45,898 nt of DNA from Alphaproteobacteria bacterium (GCA_028278105.1 JANQEX010000064.1:1-45898), one strand, 5' to 3'. Shown: positions 1 to 8,623, counted from the first letter of the stretch. Program-made: numbers and translations. The notes: a model not told the origin generated them from the sequence alone.

Positions 1-5
1 GGTAT

Positions 6-99
6 AAATTGGATTCCGGGTCGCGGTTGCTGCGCAACCTTGCCCGGAATGTTCATTTAGTCTTTTCAATGACTTGAGTTTAATTGTCCATTGAACCTA
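6..99 (-). repeat. 94-bp dispersed repeat, copy 1
   Basis: This 94-bp block is the reverse complement of 14460-14553, with only 3 mismatches by eye. It contains a short hairpin (GGTTGC / GCAACC around positions 25-39) and a second imperfect GC-rich pairing. It sits just downstream of the HemY stop codon. No ORF explains it, so it looks like a non-coding intergenic repeat family. Confidence 0.85.
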
Positions 100-130
100 G
101 CGCGTTTTCCGGGATGACGCGGACGGCGCC

Positions 131-1405
131 TTAAGACGCCGCGATCACCGCAAGCTGCTTTTCCCAGTCCAGCGTATTGAAAGCGTGGCAGTTCGTGCAA
201 AGCGCCTGCCAGTCCTTGTGCGGCTGGCGGCAGGAAGAACAAATCCACGCCTCGCCCGGCGGCGCCTCCACCGCCCGCGCCTGCCAAAGCTGGGAGGCCG
301 CGACATCATGCTCGGCCCCCGCGACGCGGGAGAGTAGCCGCGCCACGTCCCGTGAAGGATGGGTTTTCGCCAGTTCGGCCGCCCAATGGCGCGCCTGCGC
401 GTAAATTCCGGCGCGGAACAGCGCCTCGGCCCGCAAAAGGCGCGAGGCCGGATGCGACGCGGCGCGGCGCGTCATGTTTTCGACGGCCTCGGCCTTTTTC
501 AAGTCGTTTTTTCCGGTGTAGAGCGACAGATACAGCGCGCCAAGCTGCGGATGAGGGCTCGTGGCCCATGCGCGCGCAATCAGGCTTGCCGCTTCACGGG
601 GCTTGTTCTGCGCGGCCAGCGCCGCCGCAGCCAGATGAATGGCGGGCGCCCATTGCGGGCGCAAGCGGCCGGCGTGATGGGCGTATTCGAATGCGTCAAC
701 CGCATGCCCGCGCTCCAGGTCCAGCCGCGCGCGCTCGGCCAGAACAGCCGCCTGCATCCGGCGCGCTTCGCGCCGCGGCAGCGCGCCGATCTGGCGCAGA
801 TCATCAAGGAGTTGCCGGGCCTGATCCCAGCGCCCGCCGCGCGCATGGACATCGAACAACAGCTTTTTCGACAGCGCAAGATCGCCATGCCTGGCGGCGA
901 ATTTTTCAGCCAGAGCCTGCGCTTGGGCAAGCTTGCCGGCCTGAAGGCTGTTTTCCACCGCCTCGCGCCAGGCGAAGGGCGAGCCGTAATCGCCCTCGGC
1001 CCCCGAAAGGGCGGGCAACGCGCCCGCCTGCGTGCGCGCCAGGACCACGCCCGGCGTGGGGCCAAGAAGCTTTTCCGCCCGGCCGAGAAACAGCTTTGCC
1101 CGCGATTTTTTATCGTCCGCCAGGGCATAAACGGCGCGCGACAACAGCTTTTCGCCTTTTTTCCGCCGCGCCAACGCCCGGCGCATGCGAAGCCGGGACG
1201 GGATGCCCTGGATGCCCGAAACAAGCCGCGCGGCGGTATAACTGGCATAGGCAATCATGCCGACGCCCACAACAAGCGCCAGCGTCGATGTTTCGACGAG
1301 AACATCCCCCCACGCGATTGTCGCGCGGCCTGAGCGGTCGGCGACCCACACCACCGCCGCGATCAGCAGCCCAAGCTTGAGAAGAGACCCGATCAACCGG
1401 ATCAC
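131..1405 (-). CDS. hemY: HemY-like TPR membrane protein
   Basis: This is a 424-aa protein of the HemY family, inner-membrane TPR proteins encoded next to late haem-pathway genes. Two N-terminal membrane segments are visible (about residues 7-22 and 41-58), followed by an Ala-rich helical TPR region to about residue 375. The C-terminus carries a rubredoxin-like zinc ribbon with C389, C392, C403 and C406, reminiscent of LapB. The start is GTG, overlapping the stop of the upstream mitofilin-like gene (GTGA), so the two are probably translationally coupled. The family is linked to haem biosynthesis by gene context. Its exact biochemical role is not established, and nothing catalytic is seen here. 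Confidence 0.85.
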   Translation of the reverse strand: MIRLIGSLLKLGLLIAAVVWVADRSGRATIAWGDVLVETSTLALVVGVGMIAYASYTAARLVSGIQGIPSRLRMRRALARRKKGEKLLSRAVYALADDKKSRAKLFLGRAEKLLGPTPGVVLARTQAGALPALSGAEGDYGSPFAWREAVENSLQAGKLAQAQALAEKFAARHGDLALSKKLLFDVHARGGRWDQARQLLDDLRQIGALPRREARRMQAAVLAERARLDLERGHAVDAFEYAHHAGRLRPQWAPAIHLAAAALAAQNKPREAASLIARAWATSPHPQLGALYLSLYTGKNDLKKAEAVENMTRRAASHPASRLLRAEALFRAGIYAQARHWAAELAKTHPSRDVARLLSRVAGAEHDVAASQLWQARAVEAPPGEAWICSSCRQPHKDWQALCTNCHAFNTLDWEKQLAVIAAS

Positions 1406-2421
1406 GGCGCCGCCTCGCTGCCGGAAAACGGCGTGCCTTCATCTTCAGGCGGTAAGACTTCCATGACAGGCGGAGATGGCGGCGCAATCACCCCGCCGCG
1501 CAACCGGACCAGCAATGCGTCTTCCAGCCGGTCGAGCGCCTGCTCGCCTTCCGCCCGCGCGGAAAGACTGTTCCGCCATTCCGTGAAGCCGGGCGGCGCG
1601 CTTTCCTGAAGCTCTTCGGCGGTCTTCAGGGCGGCGGAAAAATCCCCTGCATCAAGCCGGGCCTGCAGCGCTTCCAGCGACTTCCCGGCGGGTGATTCCG
1701 GGCGCGCCATCCCGTCGCGCGGGCGGATGGTGACCAGCCCCTTCATGCGCAACCAGAGTTTTTGAAAAAAGCCCTCCGCATGAGCCATTTTTTCCCGCGC
1801 CACGAAACGCGGGCCCAGCGCCTGCAAGCCGGATATCAGCGCCGCATCAGATAAACCGGGCCCGCCCCTGACACTTCCGGCAAGCTTTGCCGCGGCGGGC
1901 GGATCGGGGAAAATGGGCGGGTCTTCGCCCAGCTTGCGCAATGCCCGTGAAAAATCGGAGCCGTCCCGCAGCTTGCCCCGGATGGTGCGCAGCAGTTCCA
2001 GCCCGGCCAGCACGCGCATGTTCCGGCCGAGCGTCGCGTGCAACTCATCCTTCAGGTCCTCAAGGTTCTTTTGCGTTTCGCCAAGCCTGTCGCGGAATTC
2101 TTCGGATGGCGCCGTAATGACCGTTGGGGGCAGCGGGCGTGAAGCCAGTACATCAACCCGTGCCGCAAGCCTTTCCATGTCCCGGCTTATGGCTTCATCG
2201 CGCGCCTGGTCAACGACAGGAATCGTCTGCGCCGTGGGACGAATGGCGGCAGCAAGAAAAGGCGGCAGGACCCCTTCCTTCTCCAGAAAGGGCATGGCCA
2301 CGCCAAAGGCGGAAACGGCCAGCGCCAGAACCGACAGGACCAGCGCCAGCGTGGCGCGTTTCGCGCCTTTCGGCGAGGGCGGGGCCGGCAGCGCGACAAT
2401 GGCTTTTTCGTCTTCATCCAT
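1402..2421 (-). CDS. Mitofilin-like inner-membrane protein
   Basis: This 339-aa protein has a short cytoplasmic N-terminus, one membrane anchor at about residues 22-44, and a long predicted periplasmic helical region with a likely coiled coil around 75-140. In alphaproteobacteria the gene between hemD and hemY usually encodes a mitofilin (Mic60)-related protein, also compared with HemX. Mic60 homologues shape inner membranes and contact outer-membrane partners. The assignment rests on position, topology and composition rather than a diagnostic motif. It lies 45 bp downstream of hemD and overlaps hemY, consistent with one operon. Confidence 0.72.
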   Translation of the reverse strand: MDEDEKAIVALPAPPSPKGAKRATLALVLSVLALAVSAFGVAMPFLEKEGVLPPFLAAAIRPTAQTIPVVDQARDEAISRDMERLAARVDVLASRPLPPTVITAPSEEFRDRLGETQKNLEDLKDELHATLGRNMRVLAGLELLRTIRGKLRDGSDFSRALRKLGEDPPIFPDPPAAAKLAGSVRGGPGLSDAALISGLQALGPRFVAREKMAHAEGFFQKLWLRMKGLVTIRPRDGMARPESPAGKSLEALQARLDAGDFSAALKTAEELQESAPPGFTEWRNSLSARAEGEQALDRLEDALLVRLRGGVIAPPSPPVMEVLPPEDEGTPFSGSEAAP

Positions 2422-2466
2422 GATGCGGCTCGTGGGTTTTCGTCATTATCTCTGGACTGCCCAGAA

Positions 2467-3192
2467 CTATGGGTTGATTGGCACGGCCTTGGCAAGACAA
2501 TCCATCAAGCTGTCCTGCGTGGGCTTGTGCGCGGCTTCCACTGATTTCCACAGCTTTTCGTTGCAGGCGGCGGCCACGGCCGGACTCAGGCAAAGGGCGC
2601 GGGTCTTTTTCAGGCCGGCGGCCGCGTTTTGCCTGTGCGTCAGGCCTTCAAATATTCGGACGGTCCGGGCGGAATAAAACAGGGCCGCGTCCACCCGCCC
2701 CTCCGCCAGCATCTCGGCGGCGGCCGCGCTGATCTGGTCCGATTCCTCGGCGCGGTAAACATGCCGCGCCGCGATGGGGTAGCCTTCGTCCCGCAGCGCC
2801 TGATAGAAATCATCATGGGCATGGGGCGAGGTCAGGTGAAGCAGCGTCCCCTCCTCCGGCCGGATTTGCAGACGCAGGGGATAGGGCAGGTCCTCCGATT
2901 TTTCCACCGTGCCCGTCACATGAATATAGCCGCGCGCGCGCAAACCGGAAGCGGTGCGCGCCCCGACGACAAAAAACATCCTGTCGCGCGGAACGGCATG
3001 CCCGTCGAAGCCCTGCAAGGCATTGTGACTGGTGATAATCACCGCCGGAATGCCGCTCCAGCCGGGTTCGACCCATTCCAGCGGGTGAATGCGCAGCAAA
3101 GGCTCGATCAGCGTCTGATAGCCGCGCGCCTCCACTTTTCTGGCGGTGGCGCGGGCGTCTTCAAGGGCGCGGGTGATGAATACCAGGGCCAT
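2467..3192 (-). CDS. hemD: Uroporphyrinogen-III synthase
   Basis: This 241-aa protein should close and invert ring D of hydroxymethylbilane to give uroporphyrinogen III in the cytoplasm. The N-terminus (an FITRALEDA motif) and the later segment containing FYSARTVRIFEGL are typical of the family, whose two alpha/beta domains are weakly conserved. The start is 6 bp downstream of the hemC stop, and product and substrate link the two enzymes directly. The length matches the family. The low sequence conservation of HemD is offset by the unambiguous context. Confidence 0.9.
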   Translation of the reverse strand: MALVFITRALEDARATARKVEARGYQTLIEPLLRIHPLEWVEPGWSGIPAVIITSHNALQGFDGHAVPRDRMFFVVGARTASGLRARGYIHVTGTVEKSEDLPYPLRLQIRPEEGTLLHLTSPHAHDDFYQALRDEGYPIAARHVYRAEESDQISAAAAEMLAEGRVDAALFYSARTVRIFEGLTHRQNAAAGLKKTRALCLSPAVAAACNEKLWKSVEAAHKPTQDSLMDCLAKAVPINP

Positions 3193-3198
3193 GACGCT

Positions 3199-4146
3199 CT
3201 ACCTTGGCAGGATGCCGGAGGGCGTTTTTGCGCGAAGTTCCTCGCCAATGCTTTTGCCAAGGAATTCGGCCTCGGCCGAAGAAGCGCTTCCTTCGCTTTC
3301 CCAAATCTCTTTCCCATCGGGGTGCAGCACCATGCCGCGCAGATGCAACGCATCTCCCTTGCGCCGCGCATGGGCGGCAATCGGCGTCTGGCAATCGCCG
3401 TCCAGCACGCGCAGCATGGCGCGTTCCGCCAGCAGCGCCGCGAACGTATCGGGACAGTTGACCGCGGCCAGCAACTCCGCCAGCCCCGCATGATCCTGCC
3501 GGATCTGGGCGCCGATGATGCCCTGCGCGGCGGCGGGCAAAAAAGCATCGATCTCCAGGACATGCATGGTGGATTCCAGCCGCCCCAGGCGCTTCAGCCC
3601 CGCATAGGCAAGAAAGGCTCCGTCGATCCTGCCGCTGGCCAGCCTGTTCAACCGCGTTTCCAGATTGCCACGCAAGGGCACGACCTCAAGATGCGGCCAT
3701 CGATGCATGATCTGCGCCCGCCGCCGGGGGCTGGACGTTCCGATGCGGGCGCGCCGGGGCATGCGCTCCGGCGATAGGTGATCCCTTGATACAAAAACAT
3801 CCCTTGCATCCTCGCGCGGAACGGCGGCGGCGATCACAAGCCCATCGGGATGAAAGGCGGGAAGGTCCTTCATGGAATGCACGGCAAGATCGATGCGCCC
3901 ATCCAGCAACGCCAGTTCCAACTCGCGCGTGAACAGGCCCTTGCCGCCGCAATGGTAAAGGGGCTCGTCACGCTTTGAGGCCGGGTCGTGATCCCCGGAG
4001 ACGCGGAGCGGAACGATTTCAATTGCCCCTTCGTTTTTCAATTCGGGATATTTGTTTTTCAGGTCATGGAGAAAAATTTCCGTCTGCTTTTGCGCAAGCG
4101 CGCTGGTCCGCGTTCCAACGCGCAATGGAAAATTCCGGAAAGACAA
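3199..4146 (-). CDS. hemC: Porphobilinogen deaminase (hydroxymethylbilane synthase)
   Basis: This 315-aa enzyme condenses four porphobilinogen units into hydroxymethylbilane. The N-terminal GTRTSALAQ segment, the HSMKDLP motif (about 90-96), the Arg-rich GTSSPRRRAQ segment (136-145) and the dipyrromethane-anchoring cysteine C252 in DGDCQTPIA are all present. The start appears to be TTG: a GAGGA Shine-Dalgarno lies about 8 nt upstream, no in-frame ATG precedes the conserved region, and the first residues fit the family. It heads the haem cluster hemC-hemD-mitofilin-like-hemY. Confidence 0.95.
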   Translation of the reverse strand: MSFRNFPLRVGTRTSALAQKQTEIFLHDLKNKYPELKNEGAIEIVPLRVSGDHDPASKRDEPLYHCGGKGLFTRELELALLDGRIDLAVHSMKDLPAFHPDGLVIAAAVPREDARDVFVSRDHLSPERMPRRARIGTSSPRRRAQIMHRWPHLEVVPLRGNLETRLNRLASGRIDGAFLAYAGLKRLGRLESTMHVLEIDAFLPAAAQGIIGAQIRQDHAGLAELLAAVNCPDTFAALLAERAMLRVLDGDCQTPIAAHARRKGDALHLRGMVLHPDGKEIWESEGSASSAEAEFLGKSIGEELRAKTPSGILPR

Positions 4147-4471
4147 GGGCGCATCCTCGAATCTGAAAGCGGAAAACAGATGATTCCATGCGGCGAAGCG
4201 ATTCTACCGCCACCGGCAAGCACCGGCGCAAACACCGGTTCATGGACGCGCATATAATCCGGCTTCCATCCCACACGAAATGGGATTCGGACCGGCCCGG
4301 CAAGACCCGCAAAAAGACCGCTCCGGTCTGAAAAATCATCTAAAAATGTAGATAAATTTCATTCAAATTTAGCCATAAATGTTGCGAAATTAATGCAACT
4401 TATTGCAAAATAAAGATTATTTTAATTATCGAGGCCGATAGTTATGAAACAAGCCTTAATAAGCTTGGAAT
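4147..4471. other. Divergent intergenic region, AT-rich on the right
   Basis: About 325 bp separate hemC from the divergent DUF2336 gene. The left half is GC-rich and contains repeated CACCGG units (about 4207-4240). The right half (about 4335-4440) is strikingly AT-rich for this genome and probably holds the promoter of the rightward gene. No convincing -35/-10 pair, operator or small gene could be fixed by eye. Confidence 0.5.
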
Positions 4472-5641
4472 TTGAATGCGCAACTATTGTTCTCGGACCG
4501 CAAGCGTAACATGAACGTAACTATGTCGGAAAAGCTGCCCGAAATCTTCTCGCTGGCGCGTGATCGCAGCGAGGCCGGGCGGCTGCGCCTTGCCACCATG
4601 CTGGCCGACATTTTCCGGGCAGGCGTTGATCTCAACGACCGGGAAAAAATCCTGCTCAACGAAATCATTGATGAGTTGATCGGCAATGCCAATCCCCGCG
4701 TGCGCGAGATGCTGGCGCAGCGCCTTGCGGACACGCCAGGCTCCTGTCAGGCGCCGCATCGCGTGTTGCTGACCCTTGCATGCGATCCGCAACCCGAAGT
4801 CGCCGGTCCCGTGCTGCGCACCGCGCCGTTGAAAGATGATGACCTGATTTTCGTGGTCGAGGCGCATGGAACGCCCCATGCGCTGGCGATTGCCGAACGC
4901 GCCCAGATCAGCGAAACCGTGGTCGACGCCCTGGTCGCCACCGGCGAAATTTCGGTGATGACGGCCGTGGCCGAAAACCTGGGCGCGAAGATTTCATCCC
5001 ATGCCATGAATGTTCTTGTGGAAGCCGCCCGCTTCACCCGCAAGCTTCAGGAAAACCTTGTTCAACGGCCCGAACTGACGCTGGACATGGGGATCCAGCT
5101 TTACTGGTGGCTGGAAACCGAGATGCGCCGCACGGTGGTGCGCCGCTTTGGCATCACCTCCGGGCAGGTTGAAGAGGCGCTGGAACATTCCATAAGCGAC
5201 CTTCTCAATTCCATATCCGGCGACCGGAACGAGCACGCCGCGCTTGAGAAGGTTGTCGAATGGTTTGCCGCGCGTGATGCGCTGAACCCGCGCGTTTATA
5301 TCCAGTGCCTGCGCATGGGATTCTTCAGGCTGTTCAGCGTGATGCTGGCGCACCAGACCGGCCTGGACCTGCCGCTGGTCGAAGGCATCGTGGCCGAGGA
5401 CGGCGGGCGGTCGCTGGCGGTGCTTTGCCGCTCCATAAATGTGGACAAGCCCAGCTTCGTGTCGATTTTCCTGCTCAGCCGCGGCGCGCGCCCCGGCGAG
5501 CAGATCGTCAACCCCCGCGAGTTGTCGCAAGCCATTACCGCCTTCGACCGGCTTTCAACAACCGACACACAGCGGGTCCTGGAAAGCTGGAGGCAGGATC
5601 CCAGCTATCTGACCGAGCGCCAGAAGGGCGCGATTCAATAG
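4472..5641 (+). CDS. DUF2336 domain protein
   Basis: This 389-aa protein is predicted to be soluble and helical, and matches the DUF2336 family widespread in alphaproteobacteria, where some members are linked to motility or signalling. The N-terminal half has HEAT-like helical repeats (about 50-250). No signal peptide, membrane segment or catalytic motif is seen. ATG codons at 4472, 4511 and 4523 are all possible starts. The first has a weak GGA about 8 nt upstream, and the third begins the part that looks conserved (MSEKLPEIF). It stands alone behind an AT-rich promoter region and converges on pyruvate kinase. Confidence 0.75.
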   Translation: MNAQLLFSDRKRNMNVTMSEKLPEIFSLARDRSEAGRLRLATMLADIFRAGVDLNDREKILLNEIIDELIGNANPRVREMLAQRLADTPGSCQAPHRVLLTLACDPQPEVAGPVLRTAPLKDDDLIFVVEAHGTPHALAIAERAQISETVVDALVATGEISVMTAVAENLGAKISSHAMNVLVEAARFTRKLQENLVQRPELTLDMGIQLYWWLETEMRRTVVRRFGITSGQVEEALEHSISDLLNSISGDRNEHAALEKVVEWFAARDALNPRVYIQCLRMGFFRLFSVMLAHQTGLDLPLVEGIVAEDGGRSLAVLCRSINVDKPSFVSIFLLSRGARPGEQIVNPRELSQAITAFDRLSTTDTQRVLESWRQDPSYLTERQKGAIQ

Positions 5642-5656
5642 AATACAGGGTCAAAA

Positions 5657-5687
5657 GGGGCACACGGGTCTACGGCCCTCCCGCCCC
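5657..5687. terminator. Possible bidirectional terminator between convergent genes
   Basis: A hairpin with GGGGC at 5657-5661 and GCCCC at 5683-5687 lies between the DUF2336 stop and the pyruvate kinase stop. It is flanked by AAAA on the left and by TCTTTT on the right, so it could stop transcription from both sides. An inner GGG/CCC pairing shortens the loop. Confidence 0.55.
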
Positions 5688-5691
5688 TCTT

Positions 5692-7125
5692 TTACGGCAT
5701 CCGCGCCACGCGCAGCACGTTCGTGCTTCCCGGCGTGCCGAAGGGTACGCCCGCGGTAATGACCAGATGGTCGCCTTTGCGGGCAAATCCATGCGCCGCC
5801 GCGACGCGGCAGGAAAGCTCCTCCATTTCGGCAAAGCTGGTGGCGTCCTGCGTAAAAACGGGATAAACGCCGTAAGACAGCGCCAGCCGCCGCGCCGTTT
5901 GTTCCCGCGCCGTCAGGCATAACACCGGCGCATGGGGCCGCTCGCGCGCGGCGCGTTCGGTGGTAAAGCCGGAAGTGGTGAAGGTCACGATGGCCGCCGC
6001 TTCCAGCGTGTCGGCCACCTGCCGCGCGGCGGCCGTAATGGCATCGGCGCCGGTATGCTGCAAGGGCGGGTTCCAGGCCGACATCTGGGCGCGATAGGCG
6101 CCATCCGCTTCCGCGCGGCTGATGATGCGATCCATCATCGCCACGGCCTCCGCCGCATAGCTGCCCGTGGCCGTCTCGGCCGACAGCATCACGGCATCCG
6201 CGCCGTCATAGACGGCGGTGGCGACATCGGACGCCTCGGCCCGCGTGGGCGTGGGCGCGCTGATCATGGATTCCAGCATCTGCGTGGCGACGATCACCGG
6301 CTTGCCCTGCACCCGCGCCTCCAGCACGATGCGCTTTTGCGCGGGCGGCACGTCCTCCGGCGGCATTTCCACGCCCAGATCGCCGCGCGCGACCATCAGC
6401 CCGTCGGCGGCTTCAACGATCTTTTGCAGATGCTGCACGGCGGAGGGTTTTTCAATTTTTGCCAGCAATGCCGCCTTGCCGCCGATCAGCTTGCGCGCCT
6501 CGGTCACGTCTTCGGGGCGCTGCACGAAAGACAGGGCGATCCAGTCCGCCCCCATGTCCAGCGCGACTTCCAGATCGGTCCGGTCCTTGGGCGTGAGCGC
6601 CGAAAGCGGCAGGATCACCCCCGGCACATTCACGCCCTTGCGGTCGGAAAGGGCCGTGCCCGCCTCCACCACCGCGTCGGCGAAATCCTTGCCGCATTTT
6701 TCGACGCGCAGGCGCACCTTGCCGTCATCCATCAGCAACTCGGCCTCCGGCGTCAGCGCCGAAAAAATTTCGGGATGCGGCAGGCCCACGCGCGTCGCGT
6801 CACCCGGCTCTTTCGACAGATCAAGGCGAAATTTCTGTCCGGCCTTCAGCGCGATCCCGCCATTGGCAAAAGTCCCGACGCGCAGTTTCGGACCCTGCAA
6901 GTCGGCCAGGACGGCAATCGGCTTTCCGCTTTCCTTTTCCAGCGCGCGGATCATGGCATGGCGCTGGCGGTGATCCTCATGCGCGCCATGGCTGAAATTC
7001 AGGCGGAACACATCGGCGCCCGCCTCGAACAGCGCGCGCAGCGCCTCCGGCGACGAACTGGCGGGGCCGAGCGTGGCGACAATCTTGGTCTGGCTGGGAA
7101 GCCGGGGAAGCGGCGGCGGGGTCAT
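5692..7125 (-). CDS. pyk: Pyruvate kinase
   Basis: This 477-aa glycolytic enzyme transfers phosphate from phosphoenolpyruvate to ADP. Visible motifs are RLNFSHG (41-47), VNVPG around 166-170, the catalytic-lysine and metal region KIEK (223-226), ARGDLGVEMP (246-255) and an ATQMLESM segment. The C-terminal regulatory domain is complete. The length is normal. It is transcribed alone on the minus strand, converging on the DUF2336 gene. The nearest upstream sequence is a palindromic repeat block. Confidence 0.97.
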   Translation of the reverse strand: MTPPPLPRLPSQTKIVATLGPASSSPEALRALFEAGADVFRLNFSHGAHEDHRQRHAMIRALEKESGKPIAVLADLQGPKLRVGTFANGGIALKAGQKFRLDLSKEPGDATRVGLPHPEIFSALTPEAELLMDDGKVRLRVEKCGKDFADAVVEAGTALSDRKGVNVPGVILPLSALTPKDRTDLEVALDMGADWIALSFVQRPEDVTEARKLIGGKAALLAKIEKPSAVQHLQKIVEAADGLMVARGDLGVEMPPEDVPPAQKRIVLEARVQGKPVIVATQMLESMISAPTPTRAEASDVATAVYDGADAVMLSAETATGSYAAEAVAMMDRIISRAEADGAYRAQMSAWNPPLQHTGADAITAAARQVADTLEAAAIVTFTTSGFTTERAARERPHAPVLCLTAREQTARRLALSYGVYPVFTQDATSFAEMEELSCRVAAAHGFARKGDHLVITAGVPFGTPGSTNVLRVARMP

Positions 7126-7212
7126 GAGGCCAGACTAACAAATGTCCAAAACAAGGCAAGCAGCCAGAACCCCTGCTTTCGGGAATAGGGGTGTGGGTCA
7201 GTCTGAGAAAAT

Positions 7213-7322
7213 CACCCCCGCGACGGCGGGGGTCCCATTTGATTAAAAACAATGGGATGCCCGCCGGAGCCTGTCCCCGCCCCCGCTTTCGCGGGGGTAA
7301 ACTCCAGCGGGGGCGGGCATGA
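7213..7322. repeat. GC-rich palindromic repeat block
   Basis: Several hairpins stand in series: a CCCCCGCGACGGCGGGGG palindrome at 7215-7232, a CCCATTT/AATGGG stem with an A/T-rich loop at about 7233-7256, and nested CCCGCC/GGCGGG and CCCCCGC/GCGGGGG stems to 7322. Related blocks occur at 26576-26654 and 39256-39367, with single hairpins at 37222-37243 and 37331-37353. It is an extragenic palindromic family, not coding sequence. Confidence 0.8.
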
Positions 7323-7398
7323 TGTTCTTTTAAACTGAGACACTACCCGCATATTCGAGCGTTTGACGTTTAGGCGTACATAATCTACCCTTGGCCCG

Positions 7399-7582
7399 AA
7401 ACATCGGAAAAGGATGTTTTGGGGCTTTAGAACCCCTTAGTGATCGGGCGCATCGACCGTCAAAGGATGCTGTCCCCGGCTTATGGCCGGAGGGCGGCGT
7501 TATGTCCAAGCCTCGCGGCCAAATGCGCCGCGCCGTTATCACTGACGGTTCTAAACCTCCGGCTACCAGCGGGAGGTTACTG
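7399..7582 (+). ncRNA. Candidate structured RNA / 5' leader
   Basis: Read on the plus strand, this stretch folds into a long rod by eye. TTTAGAACC (7426-7434) pairs with GGTTCTAAA (7547-7555), AGTGAT (7439-7444) with ATCACT (7538-7543), and GGCGCAT (7447-7453) with ATGCGCC (7523-7529). Inside is the hairpin CCGGC/GCCGG (7476-7490). A 5' hairpin AAACATC/GATGTTT (7399-7419) precedes the rod, and a 3' hairpin AACCTCC/GGAGGTT (7554-7578) follows it. That last hairpin contains the GGGAGG that would serve as Shine-Dalgarno of the next ORF. The family is unknown to me. A 6S-like RNA, a riboregulator, or a stand-alone HEARO/omega-type RNA are possibilities. Confidence 0.55.
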
Positions 7583-7583
7583 C

Positions 7584-7796
7584 GTGGAGATAATTAAACA
7601 TGTTGCCGTCTGTCCAAAATGCGCGGCAGAAAACCCCTGGGATCCTTTCAGCATAAAATTCACTTGCGAATTTTGCGGCTTCTCCCTGCCGCCAAAAAAG
7701 GAACCGCCGGCAAAAAGCATTTTCAAAAAGGCGGAACCTTCTTCGGAGGAGGTGGTGATATACAAGACATATCTAAAATCACCGCCTTCAAAATGA
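7584..7796 (+). CDS. Small zinc-ribbon protein
   Basis: This is a 70-aa ORF starting at GTG, with GGGAGG 7 nt upstream. It encodes two zinc-knuckle pairs, CPKC near residues 10-13 and CEFC near 29-32, followed by a Lys/Pro-rich tail. The spacing fits a treble-clef or zinc-ribbon fold that could bind nucleic acid or protein. No ATG start exists in this frame near the ribbon. The Shine-Dalgarno lies in the 3' hairpin of the structured RNA upstream, so translation may be controlled by RNA folding. It could instead be a fragment of a larger gene cut by insertion of the upstream element. Confidence 0.55.
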   Translation: MEIIKHVAVCPKCAAENPWDPFSIKFTCEFCGFSLPPKKEPPAKSIFKKAEPSSEEVVIYKTYLKSPPSK

Positions 7797-7832
7797 AGGG
7801 ATCGTCCTGCTTGTATCAAGGCGCTTGAAACG

Positions 7833-7909
7833 GCTCATAAACAATACTCACTGCCGCACCGCCCTGCCTTCGTGGGGACGGGAGTGACCGCGAGCGCAAG
7901 CTTATGAGC
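7833..7909. other. Long-range stem-loop before tRNA-Thr
   Basis: GCTCATAA (7833-7840) and TTATGAGC (7902-7909) are perfect 8-bp inverted arms enclosing about 60 nt. The enclosed sequence can form further CACT/AGTG and CCC/GGG pairs. It could be a structured 3' UTR of the zinc-ribbon gene or part of another small RNA. No poly-T tract follows directly. Confidence 0.3.
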
Positions 7910-7979
7910 ACTTCACAAGACTACTGGCATAAGGCACGGTTCGGAGCGTGAACGATTTGAAAAGCCATTGGCGCAAGGG

Positions 7980-8051
7980 TGCCGCAGGAGGGATTTGAAC
8001 CCCCGACCCTCTGATTACAAATCAGATGCACTACCCCTGTGCTACTGCGGC
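7980..8051 (-). tRNA. tRNA-Thr(UGU)
   Basis: The minus strand folds into a complete cloverleaf: acceptor stem GCCGCAG/CTGCGGC, D stem GCAC/GTGC, anticodon stem TCTGA/TCAGA with loop TTTGTAA (anticodon TGT, decoding ACA), and a T arm with TTCAAAT in the loop. The discriminator is A. The CCA end is not encoded (CCC follows), unlike the other two tRNAs in this window. Confidence 0.95.
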
Positions 8052-8176
8052 GCGGCTTCAGGATAGCAGGACGGGGTTGATTTGCAAAATCAGCCGTCTT
8101 TGTTACACTCACGAATCCCAAAGCGGCGGGCATCGCCTGCCTTCACCCCGCGCCCATTCTGTTCGGAGCCCCGCCC

Positions 8177-8623
8177 GTGCGCCACGCCTATCTCGACACC
8201 GTCCTTCTGATCGAGCGGCTTCACCGCTATTACCTCGAAGTGGTCAAGATCGACCTCGACCGCCGGGGCATTCAGGACATCAACAACGTCCAGGCCCTGA
8301 TCCTCTATAACATCGGCGAGGACGAGATGACCGTGGGCGAGTTGACCGCGCGCGGCTATTATCTCGGCTCGAACGTGTCCTACAACGTGAAGAAGATGAC
8401 CGAGAACGGCTACATCCTTCAGGAGAAATCGCCGCACGACAAACGCTCGATCCGCGTCAAGCTTTCCGAGAAGGGGCTTGTCCTGCACCGCCAGATGAAA
8501 GAGCAGTTCCAAAAGCAGATCGCGGCGCTGCCCACCGGCAATTTGAGCGAGCAGGAGCTTGCGGCGCTGAACGACCACCTGCGCAAGCTGGAACGCTTCT
8601 GGGCCGGGATGATGAAGTATTAG
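8177..8623 (+). CDS. MarR-family regulator, LdtR-like
   Basis: This 148-aa winged-helix protein starts at GTG. Residues about 35-110 form the MarR DNA-binding fold, including the recognition-helix segment GSNVSYNVKKMTENGY and the wing with SPHDKRSIRVKLS. The sequence resembles LdtR, the alphaproteobacterial MarR protein known to control an L,D-transpeptidase and osmotic tolerance genes. That specific equivalence is from memory of the family and is not proven here. It is a single gene, divergent from tRNA-Thr. No obvious palindromic operator was identified in the short upstream region. Confidence 0.82.
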   Translation: MRHAYLDTVLLIERLHRYYLEVVKIDLDRRGIQDINNVQALILYNIGEDEMTVGELTARGYYLGSNVSYNVKKMTENGYILQEKSPHDKRSIRVKLSEKGLVLHRQMKEQFQKQIAALPTGNLSEQELAALNDHLRKLERFWAGMMKY

